Assembly (NCBI RefSeq): GCF_015680405.1 | Contig: NZ_JADLJS010000016.1 | Span: forward strand, 46,680-110,679 | Direction: 5' to 3' | Origin: Pseudomonas pudica | Lineage (GTDB): Bacteria; Pseudomonadota; Gammaproteobacteria; Pseudomonadales; Pseudomonadaceae | Length of the DNA stretch: 64,000 nt | In this document: positions 8,755 to 19,423 of the stretch, piece after piece | How positions within the stretch are numbered: the stretch's first letter is position 1 | Layout: the number at the start of each line of letters is the position of its first letter | Translations under genes and position numbers: made by a program | The notes under the pieces: generated by a model | What the model was told of the DNA's origin: nothing | The model's database searches: none | What the model saw: the letters and a program-made list of their open reading frames with translations, nothing else

Positions 8755-11204
8755 ACCGTAGCGTCCGCCACACTGTTCAGCTCAGCGACCATCCTGGCAA
8801 TCCGGTCCGCCAGCTTCTCGGTGCTCAATGTCTCGCGCATGCCTTCCACCAGCAAGGCAAAGGCCAATGGCCCAGGCCGCTCAAGCTGTCGCAGCTCCAG
8901 CCGTAACTGCCCCATTTTCAGCAATTGCCGGTGCAGCCGCTCGATCTCCAGTTCCTCGTTCAACACTTCGTCCCGTGCCTGGGTCAGCAGCAGGTTGCCA
9001 GCGTCGTGCTTGCGAAATACCTCGTAGAACAACCCGCTGGAGGCCTGGATCTGCCTCAGGCTTTTCTGCGCCGCCGGATACCCGCCAAACACCAGCCCGG
9101 CAATTTGCGCGATCTCGCGAAAGCGGCGCAATGCCATTTCTCCTGCATTGAGGCTGGCCAGCACATCGTCCAGCAGGTGTTCGGTACCGAGTGCCTGCGG
9201 CAGGTGCGTTGCCCAGTCCACGTTGCCAGGGCTGAGCAGTTCGAACCCGTAGTCATTGACGGCAATCGAAACCGAAAGCGGCTGCACGCGGCTCACTCGC
9301 CAGGCAATCAGGTTGGCCAGGCCAAGGTTTGCCATACGCCCGGCGAACGGATACAGGAACAGGTGCCAACCCTGGCGCGACTTGAAGGTTTCGGCCAGCA
9401 GCGTGGTGGGAGTGGGCAGCGCCGACCACTGCGCCTGCAAGGCAAGCAAGGGGCGCACTGCGCGCATCTCCGGGCCTTGGAAACACCCCTGAGATGCTGC
9501 GCCGAACTGCTCGACCAGTGCGTTGGCCAGTTCGCTGGAGAGCGGCATGCGGCCACCATTCCAGCGTGCAACCGCCGCCTTGCGCGCGGTGCTGCGGCGT
9601 ACGTAAGCGGTCATGTTTTCCACGCGCACCAGCTCCAGCACTCGCCCGGCGAACACCAAGGTATCGCCAGGGCGCAAACGGGCAATAAATGCCTCTTCAA
9701 CGCTGCCCAGCGCCTTGCCCCCACCACCCTTGCTCCAGTACTTGAGCTGCAGGCTGGCGTCGCTGACGATGGTACCGATACTCATGCGATGGCGGCGTGC
9801 CAGACGTTCGCTGGCAACCCGGTAAGCGCCGTCGGCCTGGCGCTCGACGCGCTGGTAATCCGGGTAGGCGCTCAGTGAACTTCCGCCATGACAGACGAAG
9901 TCCAGCGCCCATTGCCACTGGCTGTCGCGCAACTGGCGAAAGGCCCAGGTGCTACGCACTTCGTCCAGTAACTGCTCCGGATGAAAGCCACTGCCCAGGG
10001 CCATGCTGACCAAGTGTTGCACCAGCACGTCCATGCACAAGCGCGGCGAATGACGGGCCTCGATGTGCCCGGCTGCCAGGGCCTGCCTGGCGGCGGCTGC
10101 TTCCACCAGTTCCAGGCTGTGGGTGGGCACCAAAGTAACCCGGGAGCGGCGCCCCGGCGCATGGCCGGAGCGCCCGGCCCGTTGCACGAGGCGGGCAATG
10201 CCCTTGGCAGAACCGATCTGCAGTACTCGCTCCACGGGCAGGAAGTCTACTCCCAGGTCCAGGCTGGAGGTGCAGACCACTGCCTTCAGCCTGCCTTGCT
10301 TGAGGCTGCGCTCCACCCAGTCACGGGTATCGCGGGCCAGCGAGGCATGGTGCAAGGCAATCAGTCCGGCCCAGTCGGGGCGTGCTTCGAGCAGGGCCTG
10401 GTACCAGAGTTCGGCCTGCGCCCGAGTGTTGGTGAATACCAGGCAACTGCTGCTGGCGTCGATTTCCCGACTGACCTGGTCGAGCATCTTCAAGCCCATG
10501 TGCCCAGCCCAGGGGAAGCGCTCGATGGCCGTTGGCAGCAGGGTATCGACCTGTAGCGGCTTGTCTTGTCGGCCTTGTACCAGCAAGCCACCTTGTGGCA
10601 GCAATACGTCCAGCGCATGTTGAAGATTGCCGAGGGTGGCAGACAGGCCCCAGGTCGGCAGGGTCGGGTGCCAATGGCGCAGGTGGGCCAGAGCCAGTTG
10701 CAGTTGTACCCCACGCTTGTTGCCCAGCAGTTCGTGCCATTCGTCCACCACTACCAGGCGCAGCGTGGCGAAGTCGTCGCGGGCTTGTGCCCGGGTCAAC
10801 AGCAGCGTAAGGCTTTCAGGGGTAGTGACCAGTACGCTGGGCAGGCGCCGTGCTTGCCGGGCACGTTCGGCACTGCCGGTGTCGCTGCTGCGAACGCCCA
10901 CGTTCCAGGGCAGGCCCAGGTCGTCCAGCGGCAGCTGCAGCGCGCGGGCGGTGTCGGCGGCCAAGGCTCGCATGGGGGTGACCCACACCACCTGCAAGGG
11001 GGCAGCATGACGTCCCTGGGCTTGGGCCTTGAAGGCCCGCAGCGCGGCGAGCCATATCGCGTAGGTCTTGCCGGCACCGGTACTGGCATGCAGCAAGCCG
11101 GATTCGCCTCGTTCCACGGCAGCCCAGACACGGCGCTGGAAAGCGAAAGGCTTCCAGCCACGCTTGGCGAACCAGGCCTTGGCGAGGTCGGTGGCGGCGG
11201 GCAT
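8751..11204 (-). CDS. lhr: Ligase-associated Lhr-like DEXH-box helicase
   Basis: Superfamily 2 ATPase/helicase of 817 residues, the short Lhr form found beside ATP-dependent ligases. Walker A is STGAGKT (residues 41-47), motif II is DEWH, motif III is SATLGN, and motif VI is [15 protein letters not shown]. The C-terminal half holds the winged-helix/Lhr-core region. It probably acts as a 3'-5' DNA translocase in a DNA damage response, as shown for other Lhr proteins. It is coupled by ATGA to pdeM. The deacylase-like gene ends upstream of it. Confidence 0.93.
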   Translation of the reverse strand: MPAATDLAKAWFAKRGWKPFAFQRRVWAAVERGESGLLHASTGAGKTYAIWLAALRAFKAQAQGRHAAPLQVVWVTPMRALAADTARALQLPLDDLGLPWNVGVRSSDTGSAERARQARRLPSVLVTTPESLTLLLTRAQARDDFATLRLVVVDEWHELLGNKRGVQLQLALAHLRHWHPTLPTWGLSATLGNLQHALDVLLPQGGLLVQGRQDKPLQVDTLLPTAIERFPWAGHMGLKMLDQVSREIDASSSCLVFTNTRAQAELWYQALLEARPDWAGLIALHHASLARDTRDWVERSLKQGRLKAVVCTSSLDLGVDFLPVERVLQIGSAKGIARLVQRAGRSGHAPGRRSRVTLVPTHSLELVEAAAARQALAAGHIEARHSPRLCMDVLVQHLVSMALGSGFHPEQLLDEVRSTWAFRQLRDSQWQWALDFVCHGGSSLSAYPDYQRVERQADGAYRVASERLARRHRMSIGTIVSDASLQLKYWSKGGGGKALGSVEEAFIARLRPGDTLVFAGRVLELVRVENMTAYVRRSTARKAAVARWNGGRMPLSSELANALVEQFGAASQGCFQGPEMRAVRPLLALQAQWSALPTPTTLLAETFKSRQGWHLFLYPFAGRMANLGLANLIAWRVSRVQPLSVSIAVNDYGFELLSPGNVDWATHLPQALGTEHLLDDVLASLNAGEMALRRFREIAQIAGLVFGGYPAAQKSLRQIQASSGLFYEVFRKHDAGNLLLTQARDEVLNEELEIERLHRQLLKMGQLRLELRQLERPGPLAFALLVEGMRETLSTEKLADRIARMVAELNSVADATV

Positions 11205-11271
11205 GGGGCATAGGGTCCTTCGGTGGCTGTGTTGCTACAGACAACCAGGCTGGTGCAATGGTTTTACCGGA

Positions 11272-12387
11272 TCAGTTGGCAAGCAGGTAGCCGCTGCGGC
11301 ACACCTGCTCGCCTGCGACATGGGCGATGACCATGCCTGCGGTAGCCATGCGCCGTACGTTTCGTGCATAAAGCAGGCCGGGCTGGCTGTTGCGGATGGC
11401 AGTGACCCGGTCGCTGAGCGGGTCGATTACTTCAGCGATCAGCTGGCCCGCCTCCAGGTGCTGGCCTGGCCGGGCGTGGTACACCAGCAGCCCGCCCAGT
11501 GGCGTTATCACCGGTTCGACGGCGGCCAGCGGCGTGGCCGGGCAGCGCAAGGCGGGCAGGGCGGCTGCAGCTCCTTCGATGACCCCCGCATGGGTCAGGA
11601 AGTCGAGGATCGCCTGACAGTCCTTGCTGGCCAGGTCGTGGCTTACATCGGCCTGGCCGCGCAGCTCGACGGTGACCGAGCAGCAGCCCAGCGGAATCGG
11701 GAACCGTTTGCCAAAGCGTTGCTGCAACTGCCACCAGACCAGGCTGAAGCACTCATCGAACGACTGCCCGCCTGAGTCGGTAGCCAGCAGGCTGGCCTGG
11801 GCACCCAGGTAGCGGGCCAGCGGCTCGATCTGCGGCCAGGCGTCTGGCGTGGTGTACAGGTGCTCGACCGCCTCGAAGTCGCAGTGCAGGTCCAGCACCA
11901 TGTCGGCATCGCAGGCAAGGCGCTGCAGTATCAGGCGTTGGGCTTGCAGCGGTGTGCGCGCCGGGTGTGCGTCCAGCCCGCGGCGCAGGTATTCGCGGAT
12001 CAGCGCAAGGTTGTGCGCCGGGTCTTCGGTAAGGTGCTCTTCGATCTGGTCGCCGATGCTGTCCGAAAGGTCGACGAAGTTACGGTTGAAGTTCTCACCA
12101 CTTTGCAGTTCGAAGCGCCCCAGCGGCGCATCCAGCAGCACTTGTTCCAGACCGACCGGGTTGGCCACCGGCACCAGGATGATTTCGCGTTGCAGGCGGC
12201 CTTGCTGTTCCAGTTCACCCAGGCGGCGCTTGAGGTGCCAGGCCACCAGCATGCCGGGCAGCTCGTCGGCATGCAGCGAGGCCTGGATATAGACTTTGCC
12301 GCCACCGCGAGGTCCGAAGTGGAAGCTGTGCAACTGGCGGGTGATACCCGGAACGGGCGAGAGCAGGTCGTGAGTTGAATGGTGCAT
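11272..12387 (-). CDS. Succinylglutamate desuccinylase/aspartoacylase-family (M14-like) hydrolase
   Basis: A 371-residue zinc-dependent deacylase or carboxypeptidase-like protein. The zinc motif HADELPG supplies His and Glu, and the third ligand is the His in VLDLHCD. GENFNRNF contains the substrate-binding Asn-Arg of the fold, and the catalytic Glu is likely in VTVELRGQ. The C-terminal ~90 residues look like the beta-rich extension of the AspA/AstE family. I chose ATG 12387, downstream of the hairpin region; the ORF opens 16 codons earlier. It sits between the ligase and the helicase of the ligase-associated repair cluster. The substrate is unknown and a housekeeping metabolic role is possible. 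Confidence 0.88.
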   Translation of the reverse strand: MHHSTHDLLSPVPGITRQLHSFHFGPRGGGKVYIQASLHADELPGMLVAWHLKRRLGELEQQGRLQREIILVPVANPVGLEQVLLDAPLGRFELQSGENFNRNFVDLSDSIGDQIEEHLTEDPAHNLALIREYLRRGLDAHPARTPLQAQRLILQRLACDADMVLDLHCDFEAVEHLYTTPDAWPQIEPLARYLGAQASLLATDSGGQSFDECFSLVWWQLQQRFGKRFPIPLGCCSVTVELRGQADVSHDLASKDCQAILDFLTHAGVIEGAAAALPALRCPATPLAAVEPVITPLGGLLVYHARPGQHLEAGQLIAEVIDPLSDRVTAIRNSQPGLLYARNVRRMATAGMVIAHVAGEQVCRSGYLLAN

Positions 12388-12493
12388 GGTGGTCCTGGGT
12401 GCGTGGCGAAAACGGTCTGCGACACGGGGCGGCACACAGATAGAAGCACAGTTTTTGGCCTTGCGCCTGCATCGGTGCCCTCCCGGTCACCGC

Positions 12494-12531
12494 GCTGGCT
12501 TCTTTGCGGGTTTAGCCGCGAAGAAGCCAGC
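12494..12531. repeat. REP-like inverted repeat downstream of the ligase gene
   Basis: GCTGGCTTCTTTGCGG and CCGCGAAGAAGCCAGC are near-perfect arms around a short loop, with a core related to the REP GCGGGTTTA..CCGCGAA. It lies just after the ligase stop and before the deacylase gene, so it may end or attenuate transcription between them. Confidence 0.75.
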
Positions 12532-12548
12532 ACGGTCCAGAAATGTTA

Positions 12549-14207
12549 TCAGGCCAACAGCGCCTGCAATGTGGCCAGGTCATCCGCTTCTTCCACTGGC
12601 TTGTCCAGCCGCCAGCGCAGCATCCGCGGAAAACGCACGGCAATGCCGCTCTTGTGCCTCCTGGACAGGGCGATGCCCTCGAACCCAAGCTCGAACACCA
12701 GCGTTGGCGTCACGCTGCGTACCGGCCCGAAAGTTTCAACCGTGGTCTTGCGGATGATGGCGTCGACCTTGCGCATTTCTTCGTCACTGAGCCCTGAATA
12801 GGCCTTGGCAAAGGGAACCAATGCCCGCCCCGGCGTACCGGCTGGCGCGTCCCACACGGCGAAGGTGTAGTCGCTGTACAAGCTGGCCCGCCGGCCATGA
12901 CCGCGCTGGGCATAGATCAGCACGGCATCGACGCTGAACGGGTCGATCTTCCACTTCCACCACGTGCCCATGTCCTTGGTGCGCCCCACGCCATACAAGG
13001 CCTCGCGCTGCTTAAGCATCAGCCCTTCCACCCCCAGGCTGCGGGATTGTTCGCGCTGGCGGGCAAGGTCGGCCCAGTCCTGGCCTTCGAGCAGAGGCGA
13101 GAGCAACACCGGGGCCAATGGATGCTGCTCAAGCACGTGTTCCAGCTGTTGGCGGCGTGCATGCTGCGGCCGGCTGCGCCAGTCCTCGCCTTGCCATTCC
13201 AGCAGGTCGTAGGCCTGCAGCACGACCGGTGCGTCGCTCAACAGCTTCTTGCCCAAGGTCTTGCGCCCCAGGCGCTGCTGCAACATGGCAAAGGGTTGTA
13301 CAGCCAGTTCATCTGCTGAACCACCGGGTTTCCATACCAGGATCTCGCCATCGAGCACGACACCGTCGGGTAGCGTCTGCGCCAGGCTGTGCAATTCGGG
13401 GAAGCGTTCGGTGACCAGTTCCTCACCGCGCGACCAGACCCACAGCTGGCCTTCGCGCTTGACCACCTGGGCGCGAATGCCGTCCCATTTCCATTCGATC
13501 TGCCATTCGCTCGGCGGCCCGAGCAGTGCATCGAGCTGGTCGGTTGGTACCTGAAGGGGGTGGGCCAGAAAAAACGGGTAGGGCTGGCCGCCACGCTGGC
13601 TATGTTCATCGTCTGACTCCGGGGCTATCAGCCGTTGATAGCTGGCTGGCGTCGGGCGGTGGCTGATGTCGGTGTAGCCAACCAGACGCTGGGCCACGCG
13701 TTTGGCATCCAGCCCGGCCAGTTGCGCGAGGGCGCGAGTGACCAGCAGCTTCGATACGCCCACTCGAAAGCTGCCAGTGATGAGTTTCAGGCAGAGCATC
13801 AGGCTGGGTCGGTCCAGTTGGGCCCAAAGAGGCGGCAGGCGTTCCTGGATCTCCTCTACCGGCAACCCGCGCAATGGCAGTAGATGGGCTTCGACCCAGC
13901 GGGCGAGGCCGTCGTCGCCAGGGTGATGGCTTTCCGGTATCAGCAGGGAAATGGTTTCGGCCAGGTCGCCAACGGCCTGGTAGCATTCCTCGAACAGCCA
14001 GTCAGGCAGCCCCGCCAACCTGCCGGCCAGCTCCCGCAGCACGCGTGTAGGTACCAGTTGACGAGGGCGGCCGCCTGCCAGGAAGTACACCGCCCAGGCG
14101 GCATCCCCAGCCGGGGCGGTGCTGAAGTAGTCGCGCAGCGCCGTGAGCTTGGCAGTGCTGGAGGTGGTCGCATCCAGCCTCAGGTACAGCTCGGCGAATG
14201 CTTTCAT
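12549..14207 (-). CDS. ATP-dependent DNA ligase (repair-cluster type)
   Basis: A 552-residue ligase. An N-terminal DNA-binding domain spans residues ~1-210. The nucleotidyltransferase core has motif I EWKWDGIRAQ with the AMP-binding Lys240, motif III VVLDGEIL, motif IV EGLMLK, and motif V WKWKIDP. The OB-fold domain is C-terminal. It is a second ligase beside the expected NAD-dependent LigA. ATG 14207 overlaps the exonuclease stop by ATGA, so the two are co-translated. The partners (exonuclease, Lhr-like helicase, PdeM) define the ligase-associated DNA damage response set. Confidence 0.95.
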   Translation of the reverse strand: MKAFAELYLRLDATTSSTAKLTALRDYFSTAPAGDAAWAVYFLAGGRPRQLVPTRVLRELAGRLAGLPDWLFEECYQAVGDLAETISLLIPESHHPGDDGLARWVEAHLLPLRGLPVEEIQERLPPLWAQLDRPSLMLCLKLITGSFRVGVSKLLVTRALAQLAGLDAKRVAQRLVGYTDISHRPTPASYQRLIAPESDDEHSQRGGQPYPFFLAHPLQVPTDQLDALLGPPSEWQIEWKWDGIRAQVVKREGQLWVWSRGEELVTERFPELHSLAQTLPDGVVLDGEILVWKPGGSADELAVQPFAMLQQRLGRKTLGKKLLSDAPVVLQAYDLLEWQGEDWRSRPQHARRQQLEHVLEQHPLAPVLLSPLLEGQDWADLARQREQSRSLGVEGLMLKQREALYGVGRTKDMGTWWKWKIDPFSVDAVLIYAQRGHGRRASLYSDYTFAVWDAPAGTPGRALVPFAKAYSGLSDEEMRKVDAIIRKTTVETFGPVRSVTPTLVFELGFEGIALSRRHKSGIAVRFPRMLRWRLDKPVEEADDLATLQALLA

Positions 14208-15220
14208 GCGTCTGGCTCCGCGGCTACCACGTCATCTTCCTCGCCATACTCGGTCACGAAGGCGCGGGCATCGAGGCCTTGTTCGATGAGGTATCGCACC
14301 AGCACATTGACCGAGCCGTGGGTGACCATCACGCGTTCTGCGCCAGTCTGGCCGATGGCCCAGAGCAACCCCGGCCAATCGGCATGGTCCGAGAGCACGA
14401 AACCTCGGTCTACCCCGCGCCGGCGACGGGTGCCGCGCAACAGCATCCAGCCACTGGCAAAGGCATCGCTGTAGTCGCCGAAACGGCGCATCCAGCTGCT
14501 GCCACCCGCCGAAGGCGGTGCCAGGACCAGTGCCTGGCGCAGCAGCGGGTCGTTGCGTGGGATATCGCCGACATAGCGGGTTTGCGGAAGGTAGACGCCA
14601 GCGTCCCGGTACACCCGGTTGAGTGGTTCGACAGCGCCATGCACGAGGACAGGACCAATGTCGGCGTCCAGCCCGTGGAGGATTCTCTGGGCCTTGCCGA
14701 AGGCGTAGCAGAACAGCACGCTGGCTTTCCCCTGTTCGCTATTGGCGCGCCACCAGGTATTGATGCTGCTGAAGATCTCGCCCTGGCTGGGCCAACGGTA
14801 GATGGGCAGGCCAAAGGTCGATTCAGTGATGAACGTGTGGCAGCGCACCGGTTCGAACGGCGTGCAGGTGCCGTCGGGTTCCACCTTGTAGTCGCCGGAC
14901 GCGACCCAGACCTCACCCTGATATTCCAGGCGCACTTGCGCCGAGCCCAGTACATGCCCGGCTGGGTGCAGGCTCAGGGTTACGCCATGGTGCAGCAGGC
15001 GTTCGCCGTAAGGCAGGGTTTGCAGGTCGATGTCCTGGCCCAGGCGGCTGCGCAGGATGCCGGCGCCTGGGGCGGCGGTGAGGTAGTGGCGGTTGCCGAC
15101 GCGGGCATGGTCGCCGTGGCCGTGGGTGATGACGGCACGTTCCACTGGCCGCCAGGGATCGATGTAAAAATCACCTGGCGGACAGTACAGGCCTTCGGGG
15201 CGGGCGATGACGAGGTCCAT
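14204..15220 (-). CDS. Ligase-associated MBL-fold/beta-CASP DNA exonuclease
   Basis: A 338-residue metallo-beta-lactamase-fold nuclease of the SNM1/Pso2-like group. The metal motif HGHGDH is at residues 33-38, with downstream ligands in HPAGHVLGSAQV and SGDYKVEP, and a late HADWPGLL. It is the first gene of the repair cluster and is coupled to the ligase gene. By analogy with SNM1 enzymes it may trim damaged or cross-linked ends; that is inferred. The 106-nt gap upstream, after the penicillin-acylase stop, should hold the cluster promoter. Confidence 0.92.
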   Translation of the reverse strand: MDLVIARPEGLYCPPGDFYIDPWRPVERAVITHGHGDHARVGNRHYLTAAPGAGILRSRLGQDIDLQTLPYGERLLHHGVTLSLHPAGHVLGSAQVRLEYQGEVWVASGDYKVEPDGTCTPFEPVRCHTFITESTFGLPIYRWPSQGEIFSSINTWWRANSEQGKASVLFCYAFGKAQRILHGLDADIGPVLVHGAVEPLNRVYRDAGVYLPQTRYVGDIPRNDPLLRQALVLAPPSAGGSSWMRRFGDYSDAFASGWMLLRGTRRRRGVDRGFVLSDHADWPGLLWAIGQTGAERVMVTHGSVNVLVRYLIEQGLDARAFVTEYGEEDDVVAAEPDA

Positions 15221-15326
15221 GGCATGGGTGCTGGCTTGGAGTTACCAGTTAGGAACCATGGTAGGGGCGGGAAGTTCGACTGGGAATGGTTGGGGCACAA
15301 GTTGGCCCCAACACAGATGCTACTGC

Positions 15327-17768
15327 TTACTTCCCGGGTACCAACGTCAAACGCTGGTTGCCATATGCCCGCGCGAAGTTCTGCTGTTGCAGTGGCAGGC
15401 TCATGAAGCGCCCTTTGAACCAGGCGTCCAGCCCATCGCTGTAATGCTTGCTGGCCGGGTTGCCGGACTGCCCGCTGCTGGTCAGCACCTGCAATGGCTC
15501 GGCCTGGCCGAAGTCGACGATCATCCGCGCCGAGGCCGGCAGGCGGGTGTCGAAATCCCTGCCCCAGGCGTATGGCGTCAAGGCCAGGGTGGTGAAGTCT
15601 CCACCGGCAGCCAGCGGCGAGCGGCCGAGGGCGTCGCCCAGGCCATGGTAGGCCGGTGCAGGCCAGCGGTACTGGTGCAGCTTGCCCCACTGCCAGGTGC
15701 GGCGGTCGGCGCCCAGTTGCGCGGTGCCAGCATCCACCGCGCCCGCCAGGCTGCGCGCTAGAATGGCCGGCTTGTCTTCTTTCTGCGGGGTGCTGCGGTC
15801 ATCCCAGAATGGGCTGTCGTCGCGGCCCAGCAGGTGGTCGGCCTGTGCCGAGAACGACAACCGTGCATTGCTGACGAAAGCCTGCCATGCCGGGCCGGAT
15901 TCCGGGCCCAGGTCGTCGAGGAAGGTTTGCCGGGCGACTTCCTGGAGGAACAGTTCGTACAGCGCGGCATCGGCCGATACAGGGCTCAGACGGCCATCAA
16001 AGGCCTTGAGTCGGGCCAGAGCGTCGCTGGCCTTGTCGCGCTGTGCGGCGGGCAGCGCATCGATCGCCTGCTTGAGCGGCTGGGCCATGCCTGGGGCATC
16101 AAACATCTGCTTGAGCTTGTCGGCCAGCAGGGTGGTGTGATCGTTCTGCAGGGCCATCAGGCTGCGGCTGTCGTGGCGGCCATTGCCGGCCAGCTGGGCC
16201 AGGCGTTCGGCGCGTTCGGGGTAGTACCAGGTGCTGGACAGCTGCATGCCATAGCCACGCGGAAGGCTGCGCTGGTTGGCGTGGCCGATCCAGCCGGCGG
16301 GCGGGTCCTGGTCGTAAGGGTGCAGCATCGGGTCGGCATAGCCGTCCCAGTCGTAGCGCCCGTCCCAGCCCGGCGAGGGCAGAAGGCCCTGGCCTTCACG
16401 GCGGTTGGGGTAGCGGCCACTGACTTGCCAGCCGATGTGTTCGGGTTCGGCGAAGACGAAGTTGAGCGCGGCGGCGCTCACCTCACGGGTGCTGTCGAAG
16501 GCATGTTCCACGTTCTTGGCGCGGGTCAGGTCGAACAAAGCATCCAGGCTGCGGTCGCCCTTGAACTGTGGCAGGTTCAGCGCCAGGCCCAGGCTGGCAT
16601 TGCCTGGCTGGGCCAGCAGGGTGCCGTGACGGGTGTCGTACATCACCTCGCGCAGCGGGCGCTGGCCGCGGACGAAGAAGGTTTCGCTGCGGGCGCGGGC
16701 CGGCAGCCATTTGCCGTCGGCCAGATAGCTCAGCTGGCTGCCCTGGTGGCGCAGTTGCTCCAGGTACAGGTCCTGGTTATCGGCCATGACCGCGCTGCTG
16801 CTCCAGGCCAGCTTGCCGTTGTAGCCGGCCAGCACGATCGGCAAACCAGGCAGCGACAGGCCGGCGACCTGGTACTTGCCGGTGTGGATCTGCACCGGGC
16901 TAAGGGCCCAGGCGGCTCGGCTGTCGCTGGCCAGCAGGCTCTTGCCGCTGCGGCTGCGCTGCGGCGCCAGGGCCAGGTTGGCCGAGCCCGGGCTGCCCAG
17001 AAGGTCGAGGTCGGCCAGCTTCTGGCTGGCAGCCGCCAGGGCCGGCAGCCCCGGCAACTGGTTGGCCAGGTTCAGGCCCTTGAGCTTGTCCACTTCGGCT
17101 TCGGCCAACGGCTCGTCCGGTGCACCAGGCAGCAGCCAGGCCAGCTTGTCGCTGCCGGCTTTCTGCGCCAGGGTCAGGGCGCTCAGTTCTTCCTGAAGGT
17201 TCACCGACTGGCTGAAGGCATACAGGCTGAAGATCAGCGCCGAGTCTTCGGGCTTCCAGTATTCGGGGCGGTAGCCACTGCTGGCCAGGCCGGCGGGCAG
17301 TTTGTCGCGGTAGCGGAACAGGTAGGCGTTGACGCCGCGCGCATACACTTCGAAGAAGCGCTTGAGCCGTGGCGAGGCGTCAGCATACTGCTGGGCGGCG
17401 CTCTGCTTGAGGTTGGCCGCACGCATCAGGCGGTCGATGTCCAGCGCGTCGCTGCCGGCCAGTTCTGCCAGGCGGCCCTGGGCCAGCAGGCGCATGGCGA
17501 CCATCTGCTCGATGCGGTCGCCGGCATGCACATAGCCCAAGCTGAACAGCGCGTCATGGAAGCTGCTGCTTTCGATCAATGGTGCGCCCATTGCGTTGCG
17601 CCGAACCGACACGTTCTGCGCCAGACCCTTGAGCGGCTGCACACCGCTGGCCGGTGGCACGCTGTCCTGATAGCCGCCCGTCTGGCAGCCTGCCAGCCCG
17701 AGCATGCCGAGCAGCGTGGCAGCGGTTGCGAACCGCGGGCGGAATGGAGGAAAGGCGGAGGCGGCCAT
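15327..17768 (-). CDS. Penicillin acylase family Ntn-hydrolase, predicted lipoprotein
   Basis: 813 residues from ATG 17768, which has AGGAG upstream; the ORF extends 53 codons further but without signal features. The N-terminus has a lipobox LGLAGC with Cys28, suggesting membrane anchoring. The alpha-chain is followed by Gly261-Ser262 in the [22 protein letters not shown] stretch, which matches the autocleavage site where Ser becomes the N-terminal nucleophile. Relatives hydrolyse penicillins, acyl-homoserine lactones or other amides. The substrate here is open, and the lipid anchor is less usual than the periplasmic form. Confidence 0.9.
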   Translation of the reverse strand: MAASAFPPFRPRFATAATLLGMLGLAGCQTGGYQDSVPPASGVQPLKGLAQNVSVRRNAMGAPLIESSSFHDALFSLGYVHAGDRIEQMVAMRLLAQGRLAELAGSDALDIDRLMRAANLKQSAAQQYADASPRLKRFFEVYARGVNAYLFRYRDKLPAGLASSGYRPEYWKPEDSALIFSLYAFSQSVNLQEELSALTLAQKAGSDKLAWLLPGAPDEPLAEAEVDKLKGLNLANQLPGLPALAAASQKLADLDLLGSPGSANLALAPQRSRSGKSLLASDSRAAWALSPVQIHTGKYQVAGLSLPGLPIVLAGYNGKLAWSSSAVMADNQDLYLEQLRHQGSQLSYLADGKWLPARARSETFFVRGQRPLREVMYDTRHGTLLAQPGNASLGLALNLPQFKGDRSLDALFDLTRAKNVEHAFDSTREVSAAALNFVFAEPEHIGWQVSGRYPNRREGQGLLPSPGWDGRYDWDGYADPMLHPYDQDPPAGWIGHANQRSLPRGYGMQLSSTWYYPERAERLAQLAGNGRHDSRSLMALQNDHTTLLADKLKQMFDAPGMAQPLKQAIDALPAAQRDKASDALARLKAFDGRLSPVSADAALYELFLQEVARQTFLDDLGPESGPAWQAFVSNARLSFSAQADHLLGRDDSPFWDDRSTPQKEDKPAILARSLAGAVDAGTAQLGADRRTWQWGKLHQYRWPAPAYHGLGDALGRSPLAAGGDFTTLALTPYAWGRDFDTRLPASARMIVDFGQAEPLQVLTSSGQSGNPASKHYSDGLDAWFKGRFMSLPLQQQNFARAYGNQRLTLVPGK

Positions 17769-17927
17769 GACGAGGGCTCCTGCAAGGCGTGGCGGGTTTC
17801 GAAAGGCGCTAAGGTAGTGAGCGCGCAGGCGCCATGCAAGGTCCCTGGGCGGTTTATTTTTTGTGCTTGGCGTGGGGGGTGTGGTGCCTGTGAGATCGAG
17901 CGCCACCTCAAAAATCAAGACATGCAC

Positions 17928-19268
17928 TCAAACCTTGAAATGTTCGGCCACGGCGTCGGAAAAGTGCGTGCAATTGATGCGTGCATGGCGTTGAAAGTCG
18001 CGGCTGACAGCGAAGGCCGAGCCTGGCATCAATAGCACCTGGTGCAGTTCCAGGCGACGCATGAAAGGCTGCAGGTCGGCCAGTTCGGGGTGGTAGACCC
18101 ACAGGAACATGCCACCTTGAGGCGTTATGTCGAACTGCCAGCCACGCGCCCGCAACAACTGCTGCGTCTGTGCCTGCTGCCGGATCAGGCGCTGCTGCAG
18201 GTCTTGCATGTGCCGGGCATAGGTGCCGTCGGACAAGATGGTGTTGACGAAGCGTTCGCAAAACGCCGGCACCGCCACGCAGGTCAGCAGCTTCAGGCGC
18301 GTCAGCGGCTCCATCAGCTCTGCCGAGCAGGCGATGTAGCCCACGCGCAATGAAGCGGACAGGCATTTCGAGAAGCTGCCGATGTAGATGACCCGCTCAA
18401 GGTTGTCCAGTTCGGCAAAGGTCTGGCGTACACCCGGGCTGAAGTCGCCGTAGACATCGTCCTCGACCACGAAGAAGTCGTGTTCCACCGCCAGTCGCAG
18501 GACGCTGAAGGCATTGTGCGGGCTGATGTTGCCACCGGTCGGGTTGTGGAAGGTGCTGTTGCAGAAGAATGCCTTCACCTTGTGCCTGGCCAGGTGCTCC
18601 TTCATGTCTTGCACGTTTGGTCCGTCCTGGGTTCGGCGCACCCCGACCACGTGGCCGCCGGCCAATTGGATCAGCTTGATCAGGTTGCCGTTGCCGGGCT
18701 CGTCGACGAACACGTGATCCCCTGGCTTGATCAACAACCGCGCCACCAGGTCCAGCGCTTGTGTGGCGCCCAGCGTAGTCAGCAACTGGCTTGGCCGGGC
18801 ATCGACACGGGTCAGGCGTTGCAGGTGCACGCACAACTGCTTGCGCATGGGCAGGTAGCCCTGGATATCGCCATATTCCGCGAGCGAACTCTGCTCCAAC
18901 CGCGCCGTGCGGCGAATCGCCTTGGCCAGCAGCTCGGTGTCACGCCAGGCGGGTGGCAGCCAGCCGCTGCCCAGTTTGATGTTGTGCTGGCCCCCCTGCA
19001 GCAGCTTGAACAGCGGGTCGCCGGCCATGCCTGCGGGCGCATCCAATGCGCCGGTTTGCCGTGAGTGGCTGGCGACGAAGTAGCCGCGCCCAGGAATGGC
19101 GGTCAACACACCTTCGCTGACCAGCCGGGCATAGCTGGAGACGACATCGTGGTAGCTGCAGCCAACCGCCGCCGTCAGCTTGCGGATGGAGGGCATGCGC
19201 TGGCCGGGCAGCCATTCGCCGGCTGCGAGGCGCTGTTTCAACTGGTCATGAAGGCTGTGCGGGCGCAT
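17928..19268 (-). CDS. MocR-type regulator (GntR HTH fused to PLP aminotransferase fold)
   Basis: 446 residues. Residues ~1-70 form a GntR winged helix (LAAGEWLPGQRMPSIRKL, SYHDVVSSYARLVSEGVL). The rest is an aminotransferase class I fold. The PLP-binding Lys is in GSFSKCLSASLRVG, with NPTGG and the Asp in VVEDDVYGDF upstream. MocR proteins sense amino-acid or vitamin B6 related ligands. It is divergent from an MFS gene, which is its likely target. A dyad CTGTTAG-N10-CTAACAG lies 15 nt upstream of its start. Confidence 0.95.
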   Translation of the reverse strand: MRPHSLHDQLKQRLAAGEWLPGQRMPSIRKLTAAVGCSYHDVVSSYARLVSEGVLTAIPGRGYFVASHSRQTGALDAPAGMAGDPLFKLLQGGQHNIKLGSGWLPPAWRDTELLAKAIRRTARLEQSSLAEYGDIQGYLPMRKQLCVHLQRLTRVDARPSQLLTTLGATQALDLVARLLIKPGDHVFVDEPGNGNLIKLIQLAGGHVVGVRRTQDGPNVQDMKEHLARHKVKAFFCNSTFHNPTGGNISPHNAFSVLRLAVEHDFFVVEDDVYGDFSPGVRQTFAELDNLERVIYIGSFSKCLSASLRVGYIACSAELMEPLTRLKLLTCVAVPAFCERFVNTILSDGTYARHMQDLQQRLIRQQAQTQQLLRARGWQFDITPQGGMFLWVYHPELADLQPFMRRLELHQVLLMPGSAFAVSRDFQRHARINCTHFSDAVAEHFKV

Positions 19269-19282
19269 GGCGGGTCCAGCAG

Positions 19283-19306
19283 CTGTTAGAAAAAACAGCC
19301 TAACAG
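19283..19306. promoter_or_regulatory. Candidate MocR operator
   Basis: The perfect inverted repeat CTGTTAG (19283-19289) and CTAACAG (19300-19306), separated by 10 nt, lies in the region between the divergent MocR and MFS genes, close to the MocR start. The position suits autoregulation. Confidence 0.5.
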
Positions 19307-19423
19307 TTAACCGGAAAACGAGTCGACTGTGCGAATTTCAGGGCGCGGCAGATGCGACCATGGACCTGTCGGCATCTTTCCCAATTCCGAAATCGACCCG
19401 TCCACCAACCGTGAGCACACGCT

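Noticed and set aside
15834..18035. 733-codon plus-strand ORF opposite the penicillin-acylase gene
   Set aside because: Antisense shadow; low-complexity composition and no start signals.
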